Shown here one piece after another: positions 17,208-26,064 of a stretch of 64,000 bases of DNA. This stretch comes from VXNF01 sp964291305 (GTDB taxonomy: Bacteria > Actinomycetota > Acidimicrobiia > Acidimicrobiales > CATQHL01), in NCBI GenBank assembly GCA_964291305.2, contig OZ219783.1:868001-932000 (forward strand), in the 5' to 3' direction. The notes under the pieces were generated by a model that worked only from the letters and a program-made list of their open reading frames with translations, had not been told where the DNA came from and ran no database searches. Each line of letters starts with the position of its first letter. Position 1 is the first letter of the stretch. A program made the translations under genes and the position numbers.

Positions 17208-17542
17208 AGGTTTCTTCCTTTAGGTCTTCTGGGAAATGTTCGAGTCGCCGAGGTCGCGTCGGCTCGGAGCCGGTCGTAATCGTGCTCTCTGTAGGTCTTC
17301 TTGTAAATGTTCGAGTCGCCGAGGGCTTTCCTGGGTTCCCGCCGGCTGGTGCCGCGGCCGGGGTCGGACCCCGACAAGCTCTGGATCCCCGCCGGCTGGT
17401 GTCGCGGCCGTCGCGGCCGTAGTGGGTTCGTTGGGTATGGCGGTCATTTCGTTGGGCATAATTTCGTTGGGCATAGTGGTCGTTAGGTATAGTCGCCGGA
17501 CACAACTTTGCCGGTTATCGCGGCCGGTTACTGTGAGACAGT
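17208..17542. repeat. Gene-free spacer filled with tandem repeats (71-bp period and shorter)
   Basis: Two units start at 17221 and 17292 (period 71) with a conserved core of about 33 bp (TAGGTCTTCT..AAATGTTCGAGTCGCCGAG) and unrelated sequence between. Further on, GCCGGCTGGTG.CGCGGCCG occurs at 17341 and 17391 (period 50), and TTCGTTGGG is repeated three times at about 17428-17472, giving stacked MPNE-like start codons on the minus strand. No convincing gene. Confidence 0.8.
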
Positions 17543-17562
17543 TTGACCGGTCGGCCGGTCAA
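17543..17562. promoter_or_regulatory. Palindromic operator upstream of paralogue B
   Basis: TTGACCGG, four bases, CCGGTCAA: a perfect 8-bp inverted repeat, followed at once by CTATAGA, which could be a -10 element. A second perfect palindrome AGATCTCGAGATCT lies at 17586-17599. This looks like a TetR-type operator controlling the gene at 17644 or the divergent isomerase. Confidence 0.55.
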
Positions 17563-17643
17563 CCTATAGAACCCCGTGCCGCTCTAGATCTCGAGATCTC
17601 GATAGATAGCCGAGGAGCCTGAGAAGGCCAAGGAGACCAACTT

Positions 17644-18771
17644 ATGGCTACAGACCAAAAGACCAGGATCGAGTTCTCCGAGATGCTCGGCCGGCGTACG
17701 CGCATCGGCTCGTGGCAAGACCAGACGATCTCTACCTACCGGAAGATCGCCGAGGCCATCGGCGAGAGCGACTGGGGCCACGCCGCCGATCTGGCTGACT
17801 ATTTCGTGGACGAGGCCAACGTCTGCTTCACTCTCTACCGGCAGTGGATCAACGATCTGCGGAGCTTTCTCGCCGACAACGGCATGAGTGCCGATGAGGT
17901 AGCCGCGGTAGACGCCGTTGTGCAGTCCAAGCTCACCACACCCGAGGGCAAGGCTTGGAACGCCCACCGCCACTGGGATTCCTTCCGCACCCACCAGCGC
18001 ACGCTGCTGAAGCACATTTACCGTGGGGAGGCCGCTGAGGCGCTGGCGACGCTGGAGGTCATGAAGGATGTGTGGCGCCAGACGCACGACCGCGATGTGG
18101 ACCATACCTACGGGCTGATGTCGGCTATCCAGGACCGCCACGGCGCTCAGGGCATTGCCGACATGTACGAGCGGGTGCTGCTGCCGCTGTTCTCCTGGCG
18201 CTATCAGAAGTTTGATATCGACTCCCATCCGTGGGACGAGGCGCTTGAGACCTTGCTGACGGTGTCTTGTGAGGCCATGCGTGGCCACCTCGTAGGCCCC
18301 GAGCGCACCGGCGACATGGAACTCATCGAGACTGAGGATTCCTGGATCCTGCGTTTCGATCCCTGTGGTTCTGGTCAGCGGGTAATCAGGGGTGACTGGG
18401 AGGAGGACACGCCGGCACGGATGGAGCCTCCTTATAACTGGGCTGTCTCCGAGGAGCCTGCCTCCTGGAACCATTACACCAAGGGCATCTGCTTGTACTG
18501 CGCTCACTGCATCGTGCTGAACGAGGAGATGCCGATAGACCGCTTCGGCTATCCGACTAGGGTTATCGACCCACCCGTTTACCCGGACACTGACCGTGAC
18601 CCCGAGGTGCGCCAGCGCTGCCAGTGGACCATGTATAAGGACCCAACGACGGTGCCGGAGGCGGCTTACGAGCGAGTCGGGCGCAAGAAGCCGGAAGTGT
18701 TTGGCTCGTCGCACTTTGACGCCGGCGAACTGCCCGATGCTGGCTCGCTTGGGCTGCCGGGAATCGGCTGA
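17644..18771 (+). CDS. Conserved protein of unknown function with Cys/His cluster (paralogue B)
   Basis: 375 residues, ATG preceded by AAGGAG. Homologue of 1936-2985 over its whole length: N-terminal helical part (RIGSWQDQTISTYRKIAEAIG), DPCGSG, CLYCAHC, RVIDPPVYP and CQWTMYK are shared, the Cys and His residues in the same order. It has a ~25-residue C-terminal extension. The zinc alcohol dehydrogenase gene starts 8 bp after its stop, so the two are co-transcribed. Function unknown; a metal- or cofactor-binding enzyme of sugar metabolism is the simplest guess. Confidence 0.75.
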   Translation: MATDQKTRIEFSEMLGRRTRIGSWQDQTISTYRKIAEAIGESDWGHAADLADYFVDEANVCFTLYRQWINDLRSFLADNGMSADEVAAVDAVVQSKLTTPEGKAWNAHRHWDSFRTHQRTLLKHIYRGEAAEALATLEVMKDVWRQTHDRDVDHTYGLMSAIQDRHGAQGIADMYERVLLPLFSWRYQKFDIDSHPWDEALETLLTVSCEAMRGHLVGPERTGDMELIETEDSWILRFDPCGSGQRVIRGDWEEDTPARMEPPYNWAVSEEPASWNHYTKGICLYCAHCIVLNEEMPIDRFGYPTRVIDPPVYPDTDRDPEVRQRCQWTMYKDPTTVPEAAYERVGRKKPEVFGSSHFDAGELPDAGSLGLPGIG

Positions 18772-18779
18772 GGGAAGCC

Positions 18780-19811
18780 GTGCAGGCAGCGGTCCTGCAG
18801 CGTTACAACTCGCCGCTGGAGATCCTCGAGCGGCCAGACCTTAAGCCGCCTCCGGGGTGGATTCTGGTGGATGTGCGCAGTTGTGGGGTTTGCGGCAGCG
18901 ATGTCTTCTTGCGCAAGGGCGGCTTCAACTCCACGCTGCCGATCGTGCCGGGCCACGAGGCCTCTGGTGTGGTGCGCGAGCTGGGCGAGGGGGTTGATCC
19001 GTCGGTGGCGCCGCCTGGCACTCCGGTGGCGCTGTATTACATCCAGCATTGCGGCTCGTGTCGCATGTGCCGCGCCGGGCGGGTGAATATGTGCCTCAGC
19101 GTGCGCCGTATGGGCGTGGAGTACGACGGGGCGTTCGCCAGTCAGGTGCTAGTACCCGAGCGCAACGTGATCCCGGTGCTGCCCAGCGATGATCCTGTAG
19201 CGGTGGCCGTGCTGACCGACGCTGTGGCTACGCCGTACCACGGGCTTGTGCGCATCGCCAAGGTGCAGGCAGGTGAGACGGTGGTGGTTTTCGGCGTGGG
19301 TGGTATTGGTTCTAATGCTGTGCAGTTGGCGGCGTACCTGGGTTGCACGGTGATAGCGGTGAGTCGTTCGGACGCCAAACTGGAATTGGCCGAGCGGCTA
19401 GGAGCGCATCACGTGGTGCGCGGCGGCGACGGCGTTGCTGAAAGGGTGCGGGCGCTGTGTGGGCCGGGCGGGCCGGAGGTAGTCGTGCAGACTGTCGGTT
19501 CGGCGGTGGTAGACCGACAGGCGGTTGACACTTCGGGTATCGGCTCGCGGGTTGTGTTGATCGGCACCACGACTGAGGGTTTCACTTTGCATGCCACGGA
19601 CCTGGTATGGCGAGAGTCCAGCATTTGGGGGTCGAGGGGTTTCACTCCTCAGGACATCCGGGAGGTGCTGGAACTGCACCGTGCAGGCTCCATAACCACC
19701 GACCACCTAGTACTAAACCGCCGCCCCCTAGCGGAGGCCAACGAGGCAATCGAGGACCTACAAGCAGGACGAGTACTGCGCTCAGTGCTGACATTCGGCG
19801 AAGGCTGGTAA
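18780..19811 (+). CDS. Zinc-dependent alcohol/polyol dehydrogenase (MDR family)
   Basis: 343 residues; GTG start with GAGGGAAG upstream. Catalytic zinc residues in CGVCGSD and GHEASG, structural zinc cysteines in CGSCRMCRAGRVNMC, and the NAD motif GVGGIGS near 174-180. Similar to sorbitol/threonine-type medium-chain dehydrogenases. Co-transcribed with the unknown Cys/His protein. Likely oxidises a sugar or polyol intermediate. Confidence 0.9.
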   Translation: MQAAVLQRYNSPLEILERPDLKPPPGWILVDVRSCGVCGSDVFLRKGGFNSTLPIVPGHEASGVVRELGEGVDPSVAPPGTPVALYYIQHCGSCRMCRAGRVNMCLSVRRMGVEYDGAFASQVLVPERNVIPVLPSDDPVAVAVLTDAVATPYHGLVRIAKVQAGETVVVFGVGGIGSNAVQLAAYLGCTVIAVSRSDAKLELAERLGAHHVVRGGDGVAERVRALCGPGGPEVVVQTVGSAVVDRQAVDTSGIGSRVVLIGTTTEGFTLHATDLVWRESSIWGSRGFTPQDIREVLELHRAGSITTDHLVLNRRPLAEANEAIEDLQAGRVLRSVLTFGEGW

Positions 19812-19878
19812 CTGCCGCCAGAGCAACCAGCGACCTAACGAGAGGACGCTGGGGCTAGAAACTGGGGCTAATAGGTTC

Positions 19879-20949
19879 ATGCTGGCCATTACATCTCTGC
19901 ACTACTGTGATTGTCTTACTAATGTGATTGAGGTGGAGGATAAGCCTGGCTGGGATACCTCCGGTGGAGGCGAAAACGCGACATCAGCGCAGGCAAATAC
20001 CCACGGTAACGGTTGGGCGGTGTATAGCGAGGGCTGGGATCCCTCGGTCGGAGCATCTACCAAATTCGGCGAAGATGATGATCTCACGCCCGCGGAACAG
20101 GTCGAGGGGGGTAGTTGGCCTGTGCCGCAAGCTGAATCGGTAGATATGCCGCTTGCGTTCATAGACGGAACTCGGCGTCCCGAATTGACAGTTGGTGCCG
20201 AACACGAAGCCACTGGAGACCTTATCCCCGGACTCGCCGGTGCTTTCGCAGTTGGAGCGGTGACCGTTCGGCCTAGTGGGCAGATTCGTTTCGAAGGAAT
20301 CCGCGTAGGCCGTGTTGTTGTATGGGGTGGCGGGAGAAATGTGGGCGATCTGGTTTCAAGTCGTACGGGCTACGCGTGGAAGTCCGAAACGATTGATGGC
20401 ACTGACCTTGATGCGTGCCTAGATGGCCTTCAGGATCGAATGCTGCGAGCGGAGGCTGAATTGGCTCGAGATGCTGCCAGTGCCGGCTGGAGTGTCGTGC
20501 TTGACGGGCCTTTGAGACATAGCAGCTCGTTTCACAGCTTAGTAGCCGGGTATATAAAATCACATTATCGACGCATTCTTCCCGACTCTGATCACATGGC
20601 TGTTCCCAACTTGAAGGTGGGCCAACGCACCTGCTTGTACGCCTCTAGTCGTGATTGCTGTACGTGTTATGTCCGGATCGGTAACCCGAGGATTGGAGCG
20701 TCAAAGTGGGATGGGATTGCGCGTCTTGAGTTCCCTTCCAGTCAAGAATTGAGTGCGGTCTGTGCCCATGCCTCAGAACTCGCAGCTTTGCTTCCTACGT
20801 TCGCCGGTGTTGCCCACCGTGACAAGCGCGCCCCTGTAAACCTGCAGCCTGTCAGAAATCTTGAGCGGTACCTTTCCCGACATCTTGGCAGCGGCAAGCA
20901 GGCCACGCGCGCCGCTCGAGATGCCATCACCGATAGCCATGGACCCTGA
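19879..20949 (+). CDS. NurA-domain nuclease
   Basis: 356 residues. NurA signature blocks: FIDGTRRPEL near 94-103 (first catalytic Asp), VVLDGPLRH in the middle, and RAPVNLQPVRNLERYLSRHLG near the C-terminus. NurA nucleases pair with the HerA ATPase to process DNA ends; several bacterial HerA pairs act in phage defence. The next gene encodes a HerA-like ATPase and overlaps by 11 bp. Base composition is visibly less GC-rich than flanking genes, which suggests transfer. The start is the first ATG in the frame and has no strong ribosome site. Confidence 0.75.
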   Translation: MLAITSLHYCDCLTNVIEVEDKPGWDTSGGGENATSAQANTHGNGWAVYSEGWDPSVGASTKFGEDDDLTPAEQVEGGSWPVPQAESVDMPLAFIDGTRRPELTVGAEHEATGDLIPGLAGAFAVGAVTVRPSGQIRFEGIRVGRVVVWGGGRNVGDLVSSRTGYAWKSETIDGTDLDACLDGLQDRMLRAEAELARDAASAGWSVVLDGPLRHSSSFHSLVAGYIKSHYRRILPDSDHMAVPNLKVGQRTCLYASSRDCCTCYVRIGNPRIGASKWDGIARLEFPSSQELSAVCAHASELAALLPTFAGVAHRDKRAPVNLQPVRNLERYLSRHLGSGKQATRAARDAITDSHGP

Positions 20950-23299
20950 TATCGATAGCGGTTCCATGTCGTCTGTGGAAACAGAAAGGGAGATTGTGTC
21001 TTTGTCGACAGTCGGTGATCCCATTGAAGTGGATCGTCGCAATGATGTTGAAGGTCTAGAAGGCGTGCCGGGTCTCAGCGAGATTGTTGGCCGAGTAGAT
21101 GCCTCTGCCGACGCTTCTACACAGACTGCCGACGTGATCATTGATGAGAGCCTTGAACTTGATCTGGATACCTTTGTTATGTCAGCCCAGCGACTTACCG
21201 ACGGGTCGGTGCTGTTTCACTACGGCCTCGTTACCGAGGTGTCCGGGCGTATCGAGGGTGCGGAGATGGCAACTGACACAGCCCGACTAGCTGCTGGGAC
21301 ACTTCCCGGGCAGCGATACCGACGGGCTGATGTCTATTGGCTGCGCACTTACCCTGAGCGCTACCTGCCACCAGCGTCGGGTGCCCCCGTTTGGGAGGCT
21401 CAAGGTGAGCATCGTCGGCGGGCTTTGTTTCTGGACAAGATGATCAGTGATGATGAAATCCCAATCGGATTGGACATGAACGACGAGCGCGTGTACTTCC
21501 CGTATTCGTTTCTGAATGGCGAGAAGGGCGCACACGTTTCTATCTCAGGCAAGTCTGGCATTGCAACCAAAACTAGCTACGCGCTTTTCCTGCTTTATAT
21601 GCTCTTTGAGACAGAGATAGGGAAGCAGGTTCGTGGTGAATCAGCCGATCATGACCGTGCTGTGATCTTCTCGGTCAAGGGTGAGGACTTACTATGTATT
21701 GATAAGCCTAACGCTAAATTTCTCGACGAGAAAGACGAAGCTGCTGACGCTGGCAGGCAATGGTCAGCGCTTATAGATACCCTTACCCCAGGTCCCTTCA
21801 AACAGATATCAGCGTATGCTCCAGCAAAGAAAGCCGCGGAGGACAGCGAAGCAGTTCCAGAGGTATCGGTACGCAGACCTAGTGAAACGCGTGCTTACGG
21901 CTGGTCACCAGTCCGGTTCATTTTGGCTGGCTTGCTTCAGTATGTTTTCGAAGACCTTGAATCCGGGCAGTATTCCTTGATTGAGCAGTCTGTACGCCTC
22001 GAACTGCTGCGTTGGGCCTGGCCAGTTGAAGGTGATGACACCGGCAAGGTCGTCTTCTGTGATCCAGAGAATCAGCAGCCCAAGGTTTCCAATACCTGGG
22101 ACTCAGCATTGGAATACTGGCATCAGACGAAACTAAAGTCACCGAAGCACGATAAATCCTACTACTTGATAGCCACTCTTGATGATCTCGTTAAATTTAT
22201 TGCATCCAAAGTGAACCAAGGTAAGCAAAATAAAGACTCTCCAAGTGACGAAGATAGTTGGACCGGTAAGGCAACCACGCAAACAAAGCGAGCCTTTGTT
22301 CGTCGATTGTTCAAAGCGCTACCACGACTACGGCGGCTCGTTAGTGCCGGACTAGATGAGGTGGACTTGGGTGAGCAGGTCTCCGTCGTGGACATACATG
22401 CGCTGCACACCGACGCGCAACGTTTCGTTGTCGCCTGCGTACTGGCTCGCGTATGGGATGATCACGAAGACTCCACTGAGCGGCGTAAGACCTTTGTTGT
22501 GCTAGATGAACTCAACAAGTACGCGCCACGTTCCGGTGGCTCACCTATAAAGCATCTTCTAGTGGACATCGCTACTCGTGGCCGGAGTCTCGGGGTGATC
22601 CTCATTGGAGCTCAGCAGAGCCCGTCGGGCGTCCACCGCGACATCACCAACAACGCCTCTCTTGAGGTAGTTGGTCAGATCAATTACTCCGAAACTTCTG
22701 AACTCGGCTTCTTGCCGCCGAAAATGCAAGCCCGAGCCCAGATCATCCCCCCGGGCACGATGATCACAAACCAGCCATTGCTGCCCGCGCCAATACCGAT
22801 CCGGTTTCCGTTTCCACCGTATGCAACTCGAAAGTCGGAAATAGCGGAGCCCCGGCCGGCGGACGACATCGAATCAGCGCCGGTCATGGATACGACGGAT
22901 TGTCTCCAGCGGATAGCGGGACCTCAGCCTGCGAACGACATCGGATCAGCGGTAATCGAATCGGAGAAAGCGCTCCACTCCGCTCTACCTGTGATCTCTC
23001 CGGTGGAGGACATGGGATCAGCGGTAATCGAATCGGAGGAGCAGTACTTGGCAGCACTCGACGAGTGGGAGCTTTACATCGACATGGAGGCGAAGCGGAG
23101 ACTGTCCGCTGCTACCAACGATGGAGAAAACCCGAACGACGGATCGGCTAGCTTCGAGCACGATGATTACGTCCAGTGCTGGACGGAGGCAGCGTGCGAG
23201 ATAGAGGACCTCTCCGACTTAGCGAGGAAACGGCCGGATCTAATCGAAGACGCAGCGCAGCGCTCGGCCGTGCGGATGATCCGAAAGCTGGAGGCGTAG
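20939..23299 (+). CDS. HerA-like ATPase (partner of NurA)
   Basis: 786 residues from the ATG at 20939, which overlaps the NurA stop (ATGGACCCTGA); starts at 20921 or 20861 are possible. An atypical P-loop, SGKSGIATKTS, has one extra residue compared with GxTGSGKS. Walker B-like FVVLDELNKYAP and the RGRSLGVILIGAQQSPSGVHRDI block are typical of HerA/FtsK-type hexameric motors. The last ~170 residues carry three 24-residue repeats (DIGSAVIESE-like) made by a 72-bp tandem DNA repeat. Likely translocates DNA to the NurA nuclease. Confidence 0.82.
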   Translation: MDPDIDSGSMSSVETEREIVSLSTVGDPIEVDRRNDVEGLEGVPGLSEIVGRVDASADASTQTADVIIDESLELDLDTFVMSAQRLTDGSVLFHYGLVTEVSGRIEGAEMATDTARLAAGTLPGQRYRRADVYWLRTYPERYLPPASGAPVWEAQGEHRRRALFLDKMISDDEIPIGLDMNDERVYFPYSFLNGEKGAHVSISGKSGIATKTSYALFLLYMLFETEIGKQVRGESADHDRAVIFSVKGEDLLCIDKPNAKFLDEKDEAADAGRQWSALIDTLTPGPFKQISAYAPAKKAAEDSEAVPEVSVRRPSETRAYGWSPVRFILAGLLQYVFEDLESGQYSLIEQSVRLELLRWAWPVEGDDTGKVVFCDPENQQPKVSNTWDSALEYWHQTKLKSPKHDKSYYLIATLDDLVKFIASKVNQGKQNKDSPSDEDSWTGKATTQTKRAFVRRLFKALPRLRRLVSAGLDEVDLGEQVSVVDIHALHTDAQRFVVACVLARVWDDHEDSTERRKTFVVLDELNKYAPRSGGSPIKHLLVDIATRGRSLGVILIGAQQSPSGVHRDITNNASLEVVGQINYSETSELGFLPPKMQARAQIIPPGTMITNQPLLPAPIPIRFPFPPYATRKSEIAEPRPADDIESAPVMDTTDCLQRIAGPQPANDIGSAVIESEKALHSALPVISPVEDMGSAVIESEEQYLAALDEWELYIDMEAKRRLSAATNDGENPNDGSASFEHDDYVQCWTEAACEIEDLSDLARKRPDLIEDAAQRSAVRMIRKLEA
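22853..23044. repeat. 72-bp-period tandem repeat x3 inside herA-like gene
   Basis: GACATCG-type cores recur at 22865, 22937 and 23009, exactly 72 bp apart. About 36 bp around each are conserved (GGATCAGCGGTAATCGAATC in the last two) and the intervening bases are unrelated. The frame is kept, adding 24 residues per unit. Confidence 0.9.
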
Positions 23300-23411
23300 T
23301 TGAGGGCAAGCTCCATCGACGATTTCGAAGGAGTAGAGGGATAGCATCGATGGGTGATGTCGTGGTGGGTGGGCATGCAAACCAACAGCGACTAGAGGAC
23401 TGAGGCTACTT

Positions 23412-24362
23412 ATGCCGTTGGATCCGCAGGCTGTGAAGGTCTTGAACGATATGGAGGAGGACGGCTTTCGGCTGTCTCCTGAGATGACTCCCTCGGAGAT
23501 GCGCAACTTTACGATTCAGTCGCGGCAAGCGGCGGAGCCTGCTGAGGTTGGGCGGGTTGCGGACCGGGTTATTCGGGGGCCTGATGGGGATGACTTGCCT
23601 TTGCGCATCTTCTGGCCCCACGGTGCCGGCGCCGGTGAGGGGGACACGCTGCCTGGCGTGGTTGTGTTTTTCCACGGTGGGGGTTGGGTGCTGGGCAGCA
23701 TCGAGACTCATGAGCCGCAGGTGCGGTCCATGGTCAACCGCACCGGGCTGGTTTACGTGTCGGTGGAGTATCGGCTGGCTCCCGAACATCCTTACCCGGC
23801 GGCGCCGGAAGACTGCTATGCGGCTACCTGCTGGGTGGCGGCTAACGCTGCCGAGCTGGGCGTGGACCCTTCCCGCTTGGCGGTAGCGGGCGACTCGGCC
23901 GGCGGCAATCTGGCGGCAGTGACCACACTGATGGCCCGCGACCGCGGCGGCCCTTCTATTGCTTATCAACTGCTGGTGTACCCGTGCTGCGACATGGACC
24001 CAGACGCTTGGTGGTCGATGGCCGCCAACGCCGACGGGCCGCTGCTGACGCGGGCGATCATGCAGTGGTTCTACGACCACTACACCGGCGTCATCGACCG
24101 GACCGATCCCTACATGTCGCCGGTGCACGCTTCCAGTCACGCCGATCTGCCGGCGGGTCTGATCATCACCGCCGAGTACGACCCGCTATGCGACGAGGCG
24201 GAGGCGTATGCGGCGAAGCTGGTAGCAGCTGGCTGCGATGTGACCTGCTCGCGCTACGACGGCATGTTTCACGGGTTCTTCGGCTTCGATGCGGAGATGG
24301 ACCGTGCCGAAGCGGCCCAGCAGGAAGCCGCAGCAGCACTCCGAAGCGCGGTTGGCAGCTAG
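23412..24362 (+). CDS. Alpha/beta hydrolase, hormone-sensitive-lipase-type esterase
   Basis: 316 residues, ATG with GAGG upstream. HGGG oxyanion motif (88-91), nucleophile Ser162 in GDSAGG, acid Asp in AEYDPL and His in MFHGF complete the HSL-family triad. No signal peptide, so a cytoplasmic esterase of short acyl esters is likely. It stands alone between the HerA gene and a convergent lipoprotein gene; GC content returns to the host level here. Confidence 0.9.
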   Translation: MPLDPQAVKVLNDMEEDGFRLSPEMTPSEMRNFTIQSRQAAEPAEVGRVADRVIRGPDGDDLPLRIFWPHGAGAGEGDTLPGVVVFFHGGGWVLGSIETHEPQVRSMVNRTGLVYVSVEYRLAPEHPYPAAPEDCYAATCWVAANAAELGVDPSRLAVAGDSAGGNLAAVTTLMARDRGGPSIAYQLLVYPCCDMDPDAWWSMAANADGPLLTRAIMQWFYDHYTGVIDRTDPYMSPVHASSHADLPAGLIITAEYDPLCDEAEAYAAKLVAAGCDVTCSRYDGMFHGFFGFDAEMDRAEAAQQEAAAALRSAVGS

Positions 24363-24481
24363 GAGAACACTGGGCTAAGGGCTCGGGCTAAGGGCTAATT
24401 AGTCCAAGCCAGTCCAACGGCCGTGGGTAGATATCTGGGACAACCCGACTAGCCGTGGGGCGTTGCGGTCTTACTGGGGTT

Positions 24482-25525
24482 CTATGGGTCGGGCGGGCCT
24501 GTTTCGTCGACGGGAGTTCCGGTGGACTCGAAGCTGATTTCGTAGATGGTCGGCCAGTCCTTGCCGGTCACTAGGAACGTCTCGGTTTCGGGATCCCAGG
24601 CGATCCCGTTCAGGACGGCGTTGGGGTCATCTGGCCGCGGTAGGCCGAAGTTCGAGAAGTCGGCGAGAGCCACAACCCGGCCCGTCACCGGGTCGATCTG
24701 CACGATCAGGTCGGTCATCCAGACGTTGGCGTAGACCCGGTCGTCGACACACTCCAACTCGTTCAGCGACGGTAGCTCTTTGCCGTCGAGCGTCACCGCC
24801 ACCGGCTCGCCGACCCGCTCGAAAGTCTCCGGATCGCGGAAGTGCAACTCGGCACTGCCGTCGCTCATCACCAGGACTCGCCCGTTGTAACAAAGACCCC
24901 AACCCTGGCCTTCGTAGCTGAAGCGCTCGATCTCTGAGAAATCTTCTGGATCTCGCACGAGGGCTGTGCCGGCCAGCCAAGTGAGCTGGAAAATGCGCCC
25001 GTCTACGAACGTTAGACCCTCGGCGAAGATGTCCTCGGTGATCGACTCGAGGCGCATCACCTCGCCGGTGGCGCGGTCCAGTTCCCTGATGCTGCTGCTG
25101 CGGCCCTGGGGTGCGCCGGTGCTCTCGAAGAGTCGCCCCTCGGAGATCTCCAGCCCTTGAGTGAACGCTGTCGGATCGTGACTCAACTCGCGGATAAGGC
25201 TGATCTCTAAGAGTTGCGCATTGTCGCTGTCGGACTCGCCGTTTCCGTTGCTGTCGGTCTCGGTTCCGCTGGGATCACTCTCATTGGGGTCACCCTCGGC
25301 ATCTAAGCCGGCCACCTCCGGGGGCGCCTCGGGATCATCAGCCAGACCTGTCGTGGCAGTCGAGGGTGGGGTAGTAGTAGGCGTTAGCGCCACCGGCGCG
25401 GTCAACGAATCAGTGGTCGGTGGCAACAACGGAGTCTGGGGTGCCAAGTGCGGTTCTTCGGTTGTGAAGTAACCGCATGATGCCGCCACAGTGGCAGCTA
25501 GCAGTATCGACAACAGATGTGCCAC
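24482..25525 (-). CDS. Glutaminyl-peptide cyclotransferase (type I, beta-propeller) lipoprotein
   Basis: 347 residues from the GTG at 25525, which gives a clean lipoprotein signal (MAHLLSILLAATVAASC); a frame extends to 25597. After a Pro/Thr/Ser/Glu-rich linker the type I glutamine cyclotransferase blocks appear: FTQGL, GQGWGLCY, SDGSAELHF, LNELE, YANVW, LNGIAWDP and VTGKDWPTIYE. It would convert N-terminal Gln to pyroglutamate on exported proteins at the cell surface. Three leader ORFs sharing its N-terminus lie upstream in 70-71 bp repeats. Confidence 0.88.
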   Translation of the reverse strand: MAHLLSILLAATVAASCGYFTTEEPHLAPQTPLLPPTTDSLTAPVALTPTTTPPSTATTGLADDPEAPPEVAGLDAEGDPNESDPSGTETDSNGNGESDSDNAQLLEISLIRELSHDPTAFTQGLEISEGRLFESTGAPQGRSSSIRELDRATGEVMRLESITEDIFAEGLTFVDGRIFQLTWLAGTALVRDPEDFSEIERFSYEGQGWGLCYNGRVLVMSDGSAELHFRDPETFERVGEPVAVTLDGKELPSLNELECVDDRVYANVWMTDLIVQIDPVTGRVVALADFSNFGLPRPDDPNAVLNGIAWDPETETFLVTGKDWPTIYEISFESTGTPVDETGPPDP

Positions 25526-25750
25526 AGCAGTCAAGCTACGTGGGCAGTGATGTGGGGGCACCCTGACCCTGTGGTATCGACAACAGACGTGCCACAACGG
25601 TCAAGCTACCCGGGGCACATTTCTTGGCATCGTCGTAGCTTGTGATATCGACAACAGACGTGCCACAACGGTCAAGCTACCCGGGGCACATTTCTTGGCA
25701 TCGTCGTAGCTTGTGTATCGACAACAGACATGCCACATCAGTCAAGCTAC
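25505..25750. repeat. 70-71 bp tandem repeat x4 that duplicates the start of the cyclotransferase gene
   Basis: Units begin at 25505, 25575, 25646 and 25716. A 35-bp core is conserved and contains the gene's GTG start on the minus strand; units two and three also share the rest, while the others differ. Each upstream core opens a short minus-strand ORF: 25736-25677 (MACLLSI.., 19 residues), 25666-25601 (MARLLSI.., 21) and 25595-25536 (MARLLSI.., 19), each ending inside the next core. Confidence 0.9.
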
Positions 25751-26064
25751 CCGTCATCTGCGCGGTGTCCGGGCACAATCGGGGCTTTGCGTGGGGTGGT
25801 TCAGCGTCTTATCGCTCACCATTCCCGCGCCGTGCCCGACCGTCAGGAGCCGATAAGGCTGCCCCTTACGGTTGGTCGTATCTCCCGTAACTCCCGCGCC
25901 GTGCCCGACCCGCCCTAAATCGGAGTTTTGTGTGATTTGCTTCACCGTCGTATGGCTGATCTTCCCAACACCCCAACAACCGCGCTGGGCCGCACGCCCC
26001 CTAGCGACGCCGAGGATCACCGTATGGCCGATCTTCCCGACGCTCCAACAACCGCGCTGGGCTA
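25751..26064. repeat. Gene-free spacer with two further ~70-bp-period repeat sets
   Basis: TCCCGCGCCGTGCCCGACC occurs at 25823 and 25892 (period 69). A core of about 40 bp beginning CGTATGG(C/T)(C/T)GATCTTCCC occurs at 25949 and 26021 (period 72). A + strand frame (25872-26426) runs through these only because 69 and 72 are multiples of three; no gene is called. Confidence 0.8.

Noticed and set aside
17584..18714. 376-codon minus-strand frame opposite the second Cys/His protein
   Set aside because: Antisense shadow; the + strand frame has a homologue in the window, a ribosome site and coupled downstream gene.
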